A DNA stretch of 40,563 nt from positions 1 through 40,563 of the forward strand of contig JABHLN010000018.1 of the NCBI GenBank assembly GCA_018693105.1, in the 5' to 3' direction. Source of the stretch: Desulfobacterales bacterium (GTDB taxonomy: Bacteria > Desulfobacterota > Desulfobacteria > Desulfobacterales > SURF-7). The translations under genes and the position numbers were made by a program. The first letter of the stretch is position 1; each line of letters begins with the position of its first letter. Shown here one piece after another: positions 1 to 8,792 of this stretch. Below the pieces are notes generated by a model. That model ran no database searches and had not been told where the DNA came from. It saw only the letters and a list, made by a program, of their open reading frames with translations.

Positions 1-1
1 A

Positions 2-106
2 AAAAATATGGGTGCAGATACTTCATTGGCAAAAGCTACTGAAAAATTTAATCTCAATTTAAATAAGAACAATTTAAATAAATATTTAAAATATCTTAAT
101 AAATGA
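2..106 (+). CDS. C-terminal tail of an unidentified protein (truncated by window start)
   Basis: One frame is open from base 2 to a TGA at 104-106 and would encode a lysine- and asparagine-rich tail of about 34 residues (including ...GADTSLAKATEKF...). No family can be recognised from so little. It may be the end of a gene starting before the window. Low complexity and AT-richness mean a chance open frame is also possible. Confidence 0.35.
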   Translation, partial: KNMGADTSLAKATEKFNLNLNKNNLNKYLKYLNK

Positions 107-320
107 CATACACCAGATATATGCCTGCCAAAACATCAAACGATTATCGATTTGATGTATTATTTCGCAATAGCTGTATCAAACAAAGAAAAAACTTGTA
201 CAAAGCGGTTGTTTTTTTTATGTTCAAAAAAAACCGAGTAGGAATATTAAATGGCATTGATTTTTTGTGCCTTTTGCCAAATCTTTATATAATTAATAAT
301 ATATTATTCAGGAGATAAAA
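107..320. other. AT-rich intergenic stretch, no gene recognised
   Basis: A 71-codon open frame (103-318) crosses this stretch, but its composition is unlike a protein, it has no ribosome binding site and it ends where the next gene starts, so I do not call it. The last bases carry the AGGAGA ribosome binding site (about 311-316) of the following gene. Confidence 0.5.
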
Positions 321-983
321 ATGGCTGAGAACAACAACGACACCAAGTCATGTCCATATTGCAGCGAAACTATTAAATCAGAAGCAATTAAGTGCCGGTA
401 TTGTGGTGAAATGCTGGAGAACCATACAATACCGACAAACACACAACCAGAAGTAAAAGGAGTAGAACGTTCTGTCCATTTTAAAGGCAGCCCATCATTA
501 CTTATACTGACAGGTATTATTTTAAAAGCAATTGTCGGACTTACGGCAATATTTTTCATAGCTTTTTTCCCGTTAACCTGGCTTGGGGGCCTTGCAAATC
601 TTAAAATTGTACTTTTATTCGGTCAATACCGTTTGTGGGTATCATTGATAATTACGTTCATCCCAATGTTAATAATCGCTTATAAGTTTTTTCAGGTAAA
701 ATCCATAATCTATTCAATAACAAATGACCGACTCGAATTTGAGACAGGAATATTTTCCAAAGAGATATCAAATCTTGATCTTTTCCGTATCAAAGATATT
801 AATCTTAACCGCTCACTTATTGACAGAATTTTTGGAATAGGAACTATTTACCTTGTCACATCGGATACAACCCATCCTGAATTCGTACTTCACAAAATCA
901 GGAAATCGCGGGATGTTTATGATATCCTTAAGCGGTTAAGCCTTGATGCGGATAAAAAAAGAGGAGTAATTCATTACGAGTAA
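321..983 (+). CDS. Zinc-ribbon plus bacterial PH (YdbS-like) domain membrane protein
   Basis: A 220-residue protein. Residues 11-29 form a zinc ribbon with two CxYC-type knuckles (CPYC and CRYC). A short linker leads to two hydrophobic segments (about residues 57-82 and 100-123), then a domain resembling the bacterial PH (bPH2, YdbS/YdbT-like) fold, recognisable by the 'SITNDRLEFETGIFSKE' stretch and the following 'LFRIKDINLNRSLIDRIFGIGTI'-like pattern (split here: 'LFRIKDINLNRSL', 'IDRIFGIGTIYL'). This bPH2 motif set is typical of small inner-membrane proteins of unknown biochemical role. The start at 321 has AGGAGA six bases upstream. It appears monocistronic, with a weak hairpin over its stop codon. 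Confidence 0.85.
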   Translation: MAENNNDTKSCPYCSETIKSEAIKCRYCGEMLENHTIPTNTQPEVKGVERSVHFKGSPSLLILTGIILKAIVGLTAIFFIAFFPLTWLGGLANLKIVLLFGQYRLWVSLIITFIPMLIIAYKFFQVKSIIYSITNDRLEFETGIFSKEISNLDLFRIKDINLNRSLIDRIFGIGTIYLVTSDTTHPEFVLHKIRKSRDVYDILKRLSLDADKKRGVIHYE

Positions 984-997
984 ATTCTACTCTTTTT
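978..997 (+). terminator. Possible weak intrinsic terminator
   Basis: GAGTA (978-982) pairs with TACTC (988-992) across a 5-nt loop and is followed by TTTTT. The stem includes the stop codon of the preceding gene. Only five base pairs with one or two G-C pairs, so weak. Confidence 0.35.
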
Positions 998-1083
998 AGA
1001 AAAATTAATATTTTTTGCGGTTCAGAGAAGAATTTTTATCATAGAACCTGGTAAATTGGGAAACAGGAAAATTTTACTTTATC

Positions 1084-2655
1084 ATGAATAACAATAAGGT
1101 CCTTCTCATTCATCCCCCGGTTTCAAAACCATGCGAACCCCCTCCGGGTATAGCTAAACTTGCCGGAGCGCTTAAGAAATATCACATTGAGGTTAACATC
1201 ATCGACTCCAATCTTGAAGGGATGATGTATCTAAACCAGCTCCCTCTCCAAGCAGACGATACATGGACTCACCGGGCGTTTTCACGAAGAAAGCAAAACC
1301 TTGAGATAATAAAGAGAACAAAAACATATCAAAACCCTGACAGATACAGGCAGGCAGTTTTCGAACTGAACCGTATACTTCAAATACACGGACGAAATGC
1401 AGGGGTCAATATAAGCCTTACAAATTACCAGCAGCCTGACCTTTCACCTGTCATAAGTAGTGACCTTATCACAGCATATAAATCTCATGAAAAAAATCTA
1501 TTTTTCCCATATTTTGAAAAAAGATTACGGGAAGTAATTACTAATGATAATCCAGGCATTATCGGTTTCTCAGTGAACTTTTTAAATCAGGCTTTATGCG
1601 CATTTGCCATGGCCGGATATTTAAGAAAAGTAACAAGAAATATACAAATTATTATGGGCGGTGGTTTAATTACTTCATGGAAAAGACAGCCTGCCTGGAT
1701 AAATCCTTTTGAAGAAATCATAGATCATTTAATAGCCGGCCCCGGTGAAGATGCAATTTTAGCTCTTGTTGGAAAAAAAAATTATGGGAAGGAAGGTAAT
1801 GGTGAGGGATATCATGGAGAGGATTATCATAAAGACCACATTCTCCCTGATTTTGATAAATTAATATCAAATCAGTACCTGTCACCAGGATTGATTATCC
1901 CCTTCAGTGCATCATCCGGGTGTTACTGGGGGAAATGCTCATTCTGCCCTGAAACAGCGGAAAAAAATTTGTATGAGCAAACACCAAAAAAAATTGTAAT
2001 ATCACAGTTAAAACAACTTACAAACCGGTATAGTCCTGCTCTTATACATTTAACAGATAATACTTTAAGCCCGTCACTTTTAAAGGAAATGGCAATTGAT
2101 CCGCCGGGTGCACCCTGGTATGGTTTTGCCAGAATAACCAATCACCTTACAGACATTGGTTTCTGCATGGCACTTAAAAAGTCCGGCTGTGTGATGCTGC
2201 AAATCGGCCTGGAATCAGGTTCTCAGAATGTAATAGATGCTTTCAAAAAAGGGATAGATTTAAAAATAGCAGAAAAGGCTTTGGCCTGTTTAAAACAGGC
2301 CGGAATTGCAACCTATGTTTATCTTCTATTTGGTACTCCAAGTGAGACTGAAACAGACGCATTAAAAACACTTGATTTTACCGCACAGCATTCGGACAAC
2401 ATATCTTTTTTGAATCTGTCGATATTTAACCTGCCTATATACAGTGAGGAAACAAATAGTTTGAATACATCTCATTTTTATGCCGGGGATCTATCATTCT
2501 ATAAAAACTTCAATCACCCCTCGGGATGGAACCGCAATAAAGTGCGTGAGTTTCTGGATAAAAGATTCAAACGCCATCCGGCCATTGCTCCAATATTGAG
2601 AAATGATCCGCCGGTCTTCACATCAAACCACGCAGCGCTTTTTTGTATACATTAA
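1084..2655 (+). CDS. B12-binding-type radical SAM protein
   Basis: A 523-residue protein. The N-terminus ('KVLLIHPPVSKP...PPGIAKLAGALKK') and 'GIIGFSVNF...IQIIMGGGL' have the Rossmann-like cobalamin-binding fold of B12-dependent radical SAM enzymes, but I do not see the DxHxxG cobalamin-ligand motif. The radical SAM domain begins at about residue 275. Its cluster motif is C280-x4-C285-x2-C288 (GCYWGKCSFC), a spacing used by some members in place of CX3CX2C. 'MLQIGLESGSQ' and 'YVYLLFGTPSETE' are typical later motifs of the barrel. Between the two domains a Gly/Tyr/His-rich low-complexity stretch lies near residue 240. Substrate cannot be told from sequence. It stands alone, convergent with the SnoaL-like gene. 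Confidence 0.85.
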   Translation: MNNNKVLLIHPPVSKPCEPPPGIAKLAGALKKYHIEVNIIDSNLEGMMYLNQLPLQADDTWTHRAFSRRKQNLEIIKRTKTYQNPDRYRQAVFELNRILQIHGRNAGVNISLTNYQQPDLSPVISSDLITAYKSHEKNLFFPYFEKRLREVITNDNPGIIGFSVNFLNQALCAFAMAGYLRKVTRNIQIIMGGGLITSWKRQPAWINPFEEIIDHLIAGPGEDAILALVGKKNYGKEGNGEGYHGEDYHKDHILPDFDKLISNQYLSPGLIIPFSASSGCYWGKCSFCPETAEKNLYEQTPKKIVISQLKQLTNRYSPALIHLTDNTLSPSLLKEMAIDPPGAPWYGFARITNHLTDIGFCMALKKSGCVMLQIGLESGSQNVIDAFKKGIDLKIAEKALACLKQAGIATYVYLLFGTPSETETDALKTLDFTAQHSDNISFLNLSIFNLPIYSEETNSLNTSHFYAGDLSFYKNFNHPSGWNRNKVREFLDKRFKRHPAIAPILRNDPPVFTSNHAALFCIH

Positions 2656-2700
2656 ACCCGGCCCGGAAAATTTTGATCATATTCATGCAGGTACCGGGTT
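2655..2700. terminator. Possible bidirectional terminator between convergent genes
   Basis: AACCCGG (2655-2661) and CCGGGTT (2694-2700) form a seven-base inverted repeat with a long loop, located between two convergent genes. There is no clean T-tract on either side, so the call rests on position and pairing. Confidence 0.35.
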
Positions 2701-2719
2701 CTATCTACTCGGCCTTATA

Positions 2720-3145
2720 TTATGTGTTTTGAGTCCATGTCGAAGTGAGCTTTAGTTTGCATATCTTCCAACCTTCAGGAGTCTTCACTACTTTATTCGA
2801 ATAATACCCGCCGACTGTAAAAATACTGTCAGCGTTGTAATGCTGTGCCTGCAGATATGCTTCATATGATGCTTCATCACCGTTAATATTTATAACATGG
2901 TTGGTAATAATATGCTGGGTTGATTCAAAAGTACCTACAAGAGTGAAGGCCTGATCAACCCATTCATCTGCTGAAATCTTTTTTGGACCTTCAATTTCCA
3001 TAGATGTAAAATCAATTTCTACCTCATCAGTAAAACATGAGCGGTATAACTCCTTATCTCGCATATCAACACCTGTTGCATATTTTAAAGAAGTATCTGT
3101 GATTTCCATCCGGTCAACAAGCATTTGCAATTTTGTTTCGTCCAT
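2720..3145 (-). CDS. SnoaL-like (NTF2-fold) domain protein
   Basis: A 141-residue single-domain protein. The pattern 'RMEITDTSLKYATGVDMRD', 'YRSCFTDEVEIDF', then 'STQHIITNHVININGDEASYEAYLQAQHY' and the closing 'GGYYSNKVVKTPEGWKICKL' is typical of the SnoaL_4 branch of the NTF2-like cone fold (steroid isomerase, scytalone dehydratase, dioxygenase beta subunit relatives). Size fits the family (120-160 residues). The His of 'STQHIITNH' lies where many members place a catalytic or pocket residue. Actual substrate is unknown. GGAGGG lies just upstream of the ATG. Confidence 0.8.
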   Translation of the reverse strand: MDETKLQMLVDRMEITDTSLKYATGVDMRDKELYRSCFTDEVEIDFTSMEIEGPKKISADEWVDQAFTLVGTFESTQHIITNHVININGDEASYEAYLQAQHYNADSIFTVGGYYSNKVVKTPEGWKICKLKLTSTWTQNT

Positions 3146-3288
3146 TATCCCTCCATATATTACATGTTTTGGGTATCAGTTCTTCCTTTTGTTATATTTA
3201 TTAAAAATATAATATTGAGCTTAAATATTTCTTTTTATTAAATAAATGTATTAATAAACTGCACAAATACACATTTAAGGACTATGTT

Positions 3289-5682
3289 TCAACATTCATC
3301 AAGAACTTTTCTTACTATTTCAGCTATTTCATTTTTAGCAAAGGGCTTCATAATAAAATCCCGGATTCCCGAATCACGAACTTTTTCAGGAGTAATAAGT
3401 TGACTGTATCCACTGCAAAGAATAATTGGAATATCATCTCTAATATCCAAAAGCTCTCTTGACAACTCAATACCTGTCATAAAGGGCATTGTCATATCGG
3501 TAATAACAAGATTAAAATCTTCAGGACAACAGCGAAATAATTCAATTGTCTGTTTTGGATTTTTTGATGTTGTCACTTTATATCCCAATCGTTCTAGAGT
3601 CCTTTTCCCGGAGTCTAAAAGGTCTTCTTCGTCATCTATAAAAAGTATACTTTCATCTCCTGATCGAACAGGCTTTTTCTTTTCTTTCTTAAAAGTGCAT
3701 TTCTTATCTGTTATTGGTAAAAGAACCTGAAAAACGGTTCCATTCCCTTCCCGACTATCAACTGTAATAGCTCCCCCTATGTTCATAACAATGCCGTGAA
3801 CAACTGAAAGTCCTAACCCTGCACCTTTACCTGTTTGTTTTGTTGTAAAAAAGGGATCAAAAATACGATCAATATTTTTAGTTGGAATACCATGCCCACT
3901 GTCTTTAACTATCAGTTTTAAATACAAACCCTGTTCAAGCCCTGATATTTTTTGTTCTTTTCCAATATATTCATCATTTATTTTTATATTGAGAACTCCT
4001 CCCTTGTCTTCCATTGCATGAGCAGCATTTGTGCAAAGATTTAAAACAAGTTGCTGAATCTGTGTTGAATCAGCTTGGATAGAACCGGTATCATAAGGAA
4101 CATCATATCTTATATCAATCGTAGAAGGGATAATGGACCTCAACATTTTTATTGTTTCAATAACAACGGGGCCAATATTAATTTCTTTATATTCAGCCGT
4201 AGATGCTCTACTGAACATTAATATCTGCTTAACAAGCTCTTTTGCACGGTGACTGCTTTTAAGCACCTGCTCTATGGAATACCTGCAATCAAAGTTTTCC
4301 GGCAATTCATCATATGCAAGTTCCGAATTCATAATAATGGAACTAAGAATATTATTGAAATCATGTGCAATGCCACCTGCGAGGGTTCCCAGAGCTTCCA
4401 TTTTATGTGTCTGCTGAAGTGTTGCTTTAAGTTGTTCCTTTTCCTCCTCAGCAATTTTACGTTCAGTGATATCACGTGTAACTCCGTATATACCAACAGC
4501 TTTCCCATTCTCGTCAATCTCAAATGAACTTCTTATTTCAGTCCACATTAAAGATTTATCTTTTCGATATTGTTGTATTTCAAGAACTGCTGGTTTTTTA
4601 TAATCACCTGTTCTCCGAGCCTCTATAAGGTTTTGATTAAAGACACGTTCAACCTCTTCCATTGATGAAGGAGGAACAAAATCAAACATAGTCAGTTTTT
4701 TAATATCATCCACCGGCCAATCCATCAGTTTCTCTATAGCAGGGCTCAAATATTTGAAATTAAAATCCATATCGAGGCTCCAGATAATATCATCTATATT
4801 TTCTGTCATTAACCGGTATTTATTTTCACTTTTTTCCAGCTCTTCCAATGCCTGTTTGAGCTTTGTTATGTCAATCCCTATATTCCATGACGCCCACCCA
4901 GGAATCGGATGTTCTTCAGAAAGGTTCGACCATAAAACTATTCTTTTTTTTCCGTCTTTCCGAGCTAGTGAAAATTCAAGATTCCTAAAATTTCCTTCCT
5001 CCTTTTTTATACTGGACTCAATTTTTTTTCTATACTGTTCATTAGGAATCATCATTTCTAATGCCTTAGAATTATCTATCACTTCTTCAGCTAAATAGCC
5101 TATTACATTTTCACATTCCCGATTCCAGACAATGATATTGCCTCCCTCACCGAAAGCAGCCACCATAACAGGCATATTCTGCACTACCAGCCGCATCCGC
5201 TCTTCACTTTCCCTGAAGTCTTTTTCAACCTTCTTCTGGTGTGTGATGTTTTGGGATTTTGTATAAACAAAAGTCTCTCCACTCAGTTCAATTATCCTTG
5301 ATGAAACAACAAACAAAATACGTCTGCCTTCTTTTGACAATAAAGTAATTTCAATGTCGTCCATCTGTCCGGCTTTACGTAATATAGAAAAATATTCCTC
5401 AATCTCATATCGGTTTTCTATGATATCCAGATCAAGTAATTCCTTGTTAAGAATCTCTTCTTTTTTATACCCCAAAGTATCAAGAAAAGAATCGTTACAT
5501 TCGATAATTTTGCTGTCTGACAATCGGGAAATTGTACTGGCATTTGGGCCTGACATAAAGACCTTGGTAAATTTTTCTTCGCTTAATCGTAAAGATTCTT
5601 CCAGTTCATTTAACCGGGCAGCTTTTTTTTCAAGCGCATCTACTCTAAGTTCAAGTTCTTCATATGTAGGCTTTTGGTACAT
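3289..5682 (-). CDS. Hybrid sensor histidine kinase with three PAS domains and a C-terminal receiver
   Basis: A 797-residue cytoplasmic hybrid kinase with no membrane segment. Order: short coiled coil (1-35), PAS1 (about 30-145), PAS2 with PAC (about 160-275), PAS3 with PAC (about 290-405), a coiled-coil linker, HisKA with the H-box 'GGIAHDFNNIL' (phospho-acceptor His440), and an HATPase_c domain with N-box 'LCTNAAHAM' and G-boxes 'DSGHGIPTKNIDRIFDPFF' and 'GKGAGLGLSVVHG'. A CheY-like receiver follows from about 675, with phospho-acceptor Asp729 in 'LVITDMTMP' and 'IMKPF'. PAS domains suggest soluble, redox or small-ligand sensing. It is divergent from the response regulator at 6423, with a family 1 repeat in between, so it may or may not work with that regulator. 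Confidence 0.93.
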   Translation of the reverse strand: MYQKPTYEELELRVDALEKKAARLNELEESLRLSEEKFTKVFMSGPNASTISRLSDSKIIECNDSFLDTLGYKKEEILNKELLDLDIIENRYEIEEYFSILRKAGQMDDIEITLLSKEGRRILFVVSSRIIELSGETFVYTKSQNITHQKKVEKDFRESEERMRLVVQNMPVMVAAFGEGGNIIVWNRECENVIGYLAEEVIDNSKALEMMIPNEQYRKKIESSIKKEEGNFRNLEFSLARKDGKKRIVLWSNLSEEHPIPGWASWNIGIDITKLKQALEELEKSENKYRLMTENIDDIIWSLDMDFNFKYLSPAIEKLMDWPVDDIKKLTMFDFVPPSSMEEVERVFNQNLIEARRTGDYKKPAVLEIQQYRKDKSLMWTEIRSSFEIDENGKAVGIYGVTRDITERKIAEEEKEQLKATLQQTHKMEALGTLAGGIAHDFNNILSSIIMNSELAYDELPENFDCRYSIEQVLKSSHRAKELVKQILMFSRASTAEYKEINIGPVVIETIKMLRSIIPSTIDIRYDVPYDTGSIQADSTQIQQLVLNLCTNAAHAMEDKGGVLNIKINDEYIGKEQKISGLEQGLYLKLIVKDSGHGIPTKNIDRIFDPFFTTKQTGKGAGLGLSVVHGIVMNIGGAITVDSREGNGTVFQVLLPITDKKCTFKKEKKKPVRSGDESILFIDDEEDLLDSGKRTLERLGYKVTTSKNPKQTIELFRCCPEDFNLVITDMTMPFMTGIELSRELLDIRDDIPIILCSGYSQLITPEKVRDSGIRDFIMKPFAKNEIAEIVRKVLDEC

Positions 5683-5812
5683 GAAAACACCATAGTTTAT
5701 AAATTAAGACGGATTGATTTATATCTTTTTTTAACTACCACCACAAAAGGTAATTATTTACAGGTGGATTTTATCTAATCTGACAACCTACAAAATAGCA
5801 ATAATAATTCTT

Positions 5813-5964
5813 GATGGCGTCGTAAAAAGTCTCCATATACTGCGTTATAGAGTTTGGCCAGACGTTCGACATACTACATGTATGCCTTCACGCATAGCCA
5901 AACGCTATGCCTTGTATATGAAGATTTTTACTTAGCCATTGGTTATACTTTTTAAGAATTCATC
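5813..5964 (+). repeat. Family 1 terminal-inverted-repeat element, full-length copy (about 152 bp)
   Basis: Starts GATGGCGTCGTAAAAAG and ends with the imperfect complement of that sequence (TTTTTAAGAATTCATC). Inner parts GTTCGACATACTACATGTAT and CTTAGCCATTGGTTAT recur at 31520-31671 (inverted) and 35073-35199. It carries no ORF, as in MITE-like non-autonomous elements. An internal stem pairs GCATAG with CTATGC. Confidence 0.85.
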
Positions 5965-6422
5965 ATTCTTGATCGTTTTGTTAAAATATATACTTCTTCT
6001 TCGTTTTACTATCAATAAGGATTCAACATACTCCTTGCCTTCACTCCTGATCAACAGCTATTTGTAGTACTTGACCGGCTGCAGCCTTGTTACTTATCTA
6101 TCTGCATTGGTTTTTATGAGTGATCATTCTTGATAAGTGAAAACATATTAGGACCTGAATTCAAAGATTAAAAGTCAATGATATTTTATCAGTTGTTAGA
6201 CTTCCGGCTAAAACACGAAAAAACATAAACTAATTATACTACCTCTATTTGATTTCATAACACAATTGTGTTAACGTATTTATAATAAATTCAAGAAAAA
6301 ACATAGTTCACCATATTTTTACTATGGGTTAAAACTGTCCAGCTCAATATATTTTATCAAAAATTTAAATAATAATAATGTTAAATTATTCCCTGCAATA
6401 ATTTTTTTTGTCGAGGCATAAA
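5965..6422. other. AT-rich divergent intergenic region, no gene recognised
   Basis: Together with 5683-5812 this is the spacer between the divergent kinase and regulator genes. It should contain promoters for both, but I cannot place convincing -35/-10 boxes. GAGG at 6412-6415, seven bases before the ATG at 6423, is the ribosome binding site of the regulator and favours that start over the TTG at 6408. Confidence 0.5.
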
Positions 6423-7451
6423 ATGAAAAATGTTCTGATAGCAGACGATGATCCTGTTTTTTTAAGACTTCTGGTAAATTCTCTTAAAGAGTATCAGCAC
6501 GAATTTAAAGTATTAACAGCAAAAGACGGTAAGGAAGCAATGTTTGTTCTTTCAAACGAACCTATTTCCCTGTTGATCACTGATATAATAATGCCTGAAG
6601 TGGACGGGTTAGAACTACTTGCTTATGTAAGTGAAAACCATTCAGCTACTTCATGCTATGCAATGACAGCATACGGCACACCTGAAATAAAAAAACAGAT
6701 CCCAAGAGATATTCTTAAATTCCTCAACAAACCGTTCCCCATGGACGAAATCGGCCCGGAAATATTAAAAACACTCAAAAAAGATACTCCGAGCGGACTT
6801 ATTTTCGGAATATCAGTGACAAGTTTTCTTCTTATGCTCGAATTGGAAAAGAAAACATGTCTTTTTGAAGTCACCTTCCCAAATGAAACCAAAGGACTGG
6901 TATACTTCAAGAAAGGTGTTATACAAAATGCCGTGTATGAAGGTTTGAAAGGTGAAGAAGCTATTATTGCAATAATTGTTCAGGGTAAAGGCAAGTTCCG
7001 TTTCAAAACACTGACTGAAATAAAGATACCAATGCTTATAACCAAGGATCTTACCCAGTTGATAACAGAAGCAAAAAGTCAAAGCTTGAATAACAGCATT
7101 AATAATGAGGAAAATGATACACCTGATAACGACGGACCTGAAAATAAACTGAATCTTTCCGGAATATTTCATAAAATAGATGATGGTCAACGCGGAAAAA
7201 TTATAGTTATGAATATTTCCCGTATAGGTATTCAATTTAAACTTGAAGTTCCCCATAGCTTCCATAAAGACGCGAAGCTTATACTTGAATTTACCCTTGA
7301 CGATAAGCTCAAATCTGAAGTCAGTAAAGAGGTGGTTGTACAATCGGAGACAGACCTTTGTATAAATGCTGAGTTCAGTATAAAAAATCATTATGATAAG
7401 CTTGGCCCTTACCTGCTATTCAATAATCTCAGCAATCAGGAACTGTTTTAA
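6423..7451 (+). CDS. Response regulator: receiver, DUF4388 (PATAN) and PilZ-like C-terminus
   Basis: A 342-residue protein from the ATG at 6423. Residues 1-120 are a CheY-like receiver: acidic pair 'ADDDP', phospho-acceptor Asp54 in 'LLITDIIMP', and the Lys of 'LNKPFP'. Residues about 125-225 match the DUF4388/PATAN module ('SFLLMLELEKKTCLFEVTF', 'GLVYFKKGVIQNAVYEGLKGEEA'), common in Desulfobacterota and Geobacter two-component proteins. After an Asn/Asp-rich linker the last 100 residues ('RGKIIVMNISRIGIQFKLEV') look like a degenerate PilZ domain. The RxxxR arginines needed for c-di-GMP are not clearly present, so nucleotide binding is doubtful. No DNA-binding domain is visible. The likely role is protein-level signalling (motility, polarity or surface behaviour). 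Confidence 0.85.
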   Translation: MKNVLIADDDPVFLRLLVNSLKEYQHEFKVLTAKDGKEAMFVLSNEPISLLITDIIMPEVDGLELLAYVSENHSATSCYAMTAYGTPEIKKQIPRDILKFLNKPFPMDEIGPEILKTLKKDTPSGLIFGISVTSFLLMLELEKKTCLFEVTFPNETKGLVYFKKGVIQNAVYEGLKGEEAIIAIIVQGKGKFRFKTLTEIKIPMLITKDLTQLITEAKSQSLNNSINNEENDTPDNDGPENKLNLSGIFHKIDDGQRGKIIVMNISRIGIQFKLEVPHSFHKDAKLILEFTLDDKLKSEVSKEVVVQSETDLCINAEFSIKNHYDKLGPYLLFNNLSNQELF

Positions 7452-7633
7452 TAAATAAGACCCAAAAAATTATTACACCTCCAATACCCTGACCCCGTAT
7501 ATAGAATCTTTGATACTCTTCTTTTGACACCAATATATCTTTAAGATATACGTAATCATTCAGGAAATCTTTTTATACTTGAATGGAACTTTTCTGGAAT
7601 TTTTCATATATTTCTAAAAAAATGGAGAAAAAG

Positions 7634-8740
7634 ATGTCGAGCAGATGGGAAGTAATTGTAATCGGAGGAGGCCCCGGTGGGGCATTGGCAGCAAAAAAAT
7701 GTGCTGAAAAAGGTCTTAGTACCCTTTTACTTGAAAAAAAGAAAATGCCGCGTGATAAATGCTGCTCAGGTATGGTCATGGGTACATGGATACAAGATAT
7801 TATCAAAAAAGAATTCGGTGAATACCCGGATGACATGAAAAATGATACTGAAAATCTTAATGGATATGCTGTACATGTTCCAGGAGAGCCGGTTCAGGAT
7901 CTGAATATCCATACTCCTGCAATCTGGAGAAAAATACTTGACACATGGATGTGCAAAAAGGCTGAAGAGCAAGGTGCTGAACTCCGGGATTCAATGCGGG
8001 TAACCAGCGTAAAAGAAATAGACGGCAAATGTATAGTAATTGTAAAAAAAGACGGAGAGCAAATCGAACTGGAGTCAGAATTTGTTATCGGAACTGACGG
8101 TGCCAATTCAGTTGTGAGAAGATCTTTGTTTCCTGACTTTAAGCCTAAGCGTCTTATCGGCTATCGTGAATGTTATGAAACACGAATCAATATGCCGGAA
8201 AATCGCTTCAATATAATTTCGCCGCTTAACAGGTTTCCGATTTTTTTTATTCATTATAAAAAGAATTATATGTTACTTGAGGGTATGGCCCTTGAAGGTA
8301 TGCTTAACGAAACAATCGAAAATGCAAGACAATACCTGATCCAAAACCATGAAATGAAATCTGACATAAAGCCTTTATGGCGGGATGGCTGTGCTACTCA
8401 CGTAATGTACAAAGAGCTTTCAACAAAAGTCTTTAGACCTGCAAAAGGTAATATATTAATTGGAGGAGATGCTGCGGGGATGAACATTCCGGTAACGGGT
8501 GAAGGTCTTGGAGCCTCTATAAAGAATGGATATGATGCAGCAATTGCAGTTATTGAATCAAAGAAAAGCGGCAAACCGGCCGAAGAAATCTATCTTAATG
8601 CCATTGATGAGCTTCTTGAAAAATACCATGACATATTTACTTATGGTCTCAGGGTCGGCAATGCATTAAAGAAAAAAGATTACAAGGAGTATTCAAAATC
8701 ACTTGCAGAGTCCTGGGAATATGCCCTTACTATATTATAG
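7634..8740 (+). CDS. Geranylgeranyl reductase family FAD-dependent oxidoreductase
   Basis: A 368-residue flavoprotein. The N-terminal dinucleotide-binding motif 'VIVIGGGPGGALAAKKCAEK' is followed by 'RDKCCSGMV', the family's conserved Cys region near the isoalloxazine. 'VIGTDGANSVVRRSLF' and 'LIGGDAAGMNIPVTGEGLG' are the GD motifs of the p-hydroxybenzoate hydroxylase/GGR fold. Such enzymes reduce prenyl double bonds or act on quinone and lipid substrates. The specific substrate here is unknown. I chose the ATG at 7634 because GGAG lies seven bases upstream. In-frame ATGs at 7583 and 7622 would only add residues ahead of the first beta strand. The hotdog thioesterase gene follows 52 bp later on the same strand. 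Confidence 0.87.
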   Translation: MSSRWEVIVIGGGPGGALAAKKCAEKGLSTLLLEKKKMPRDKCCSGMVMGTWIQDIIKKEFGEYPDDMKNDTENLNGYAVHVPGEPVQDLNIHTPAIWRKILDTWMCKKAEEQGAELRDSMRVTSVKEIDGKCIVIVKKDGEQIELESEFVIGTDGANSVVRRSLFPDFKPKRLIGYRECYETRINMPENRFNIISPLNRFPIFFIHYKKNYMLLEGMALEGMLNETIENARQYLIQNHEMKSDIKPLWRDGCATHVMYKELSTKVFRPAKGNILIGGDAAGMNIPVTGEGLGASIKNGYDAAIAVIESKKSGKPAEEIYLNAIDELLEKYHDIFTYGLRVGNALKKKDYKEYSKSLAESWEYALTIL

Positions 8741-8792
8741 ACTGTATTTTTTTTCATTATTAGAATAATAATCTTTATATCTCGGAGGGGAA

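Noticed and set aside
103-318. 71-codon open frame before the first gene
   Set aside because: No ribosome binding site, AT-driven composition, no recognisable motif.
6813-7391. 192-codon antisense frame inside the response regulator
   Set aside because: A shadow of the real gene, whose motifs are on the plus strand; the composition is Phe/Tyr/Ile-rich.
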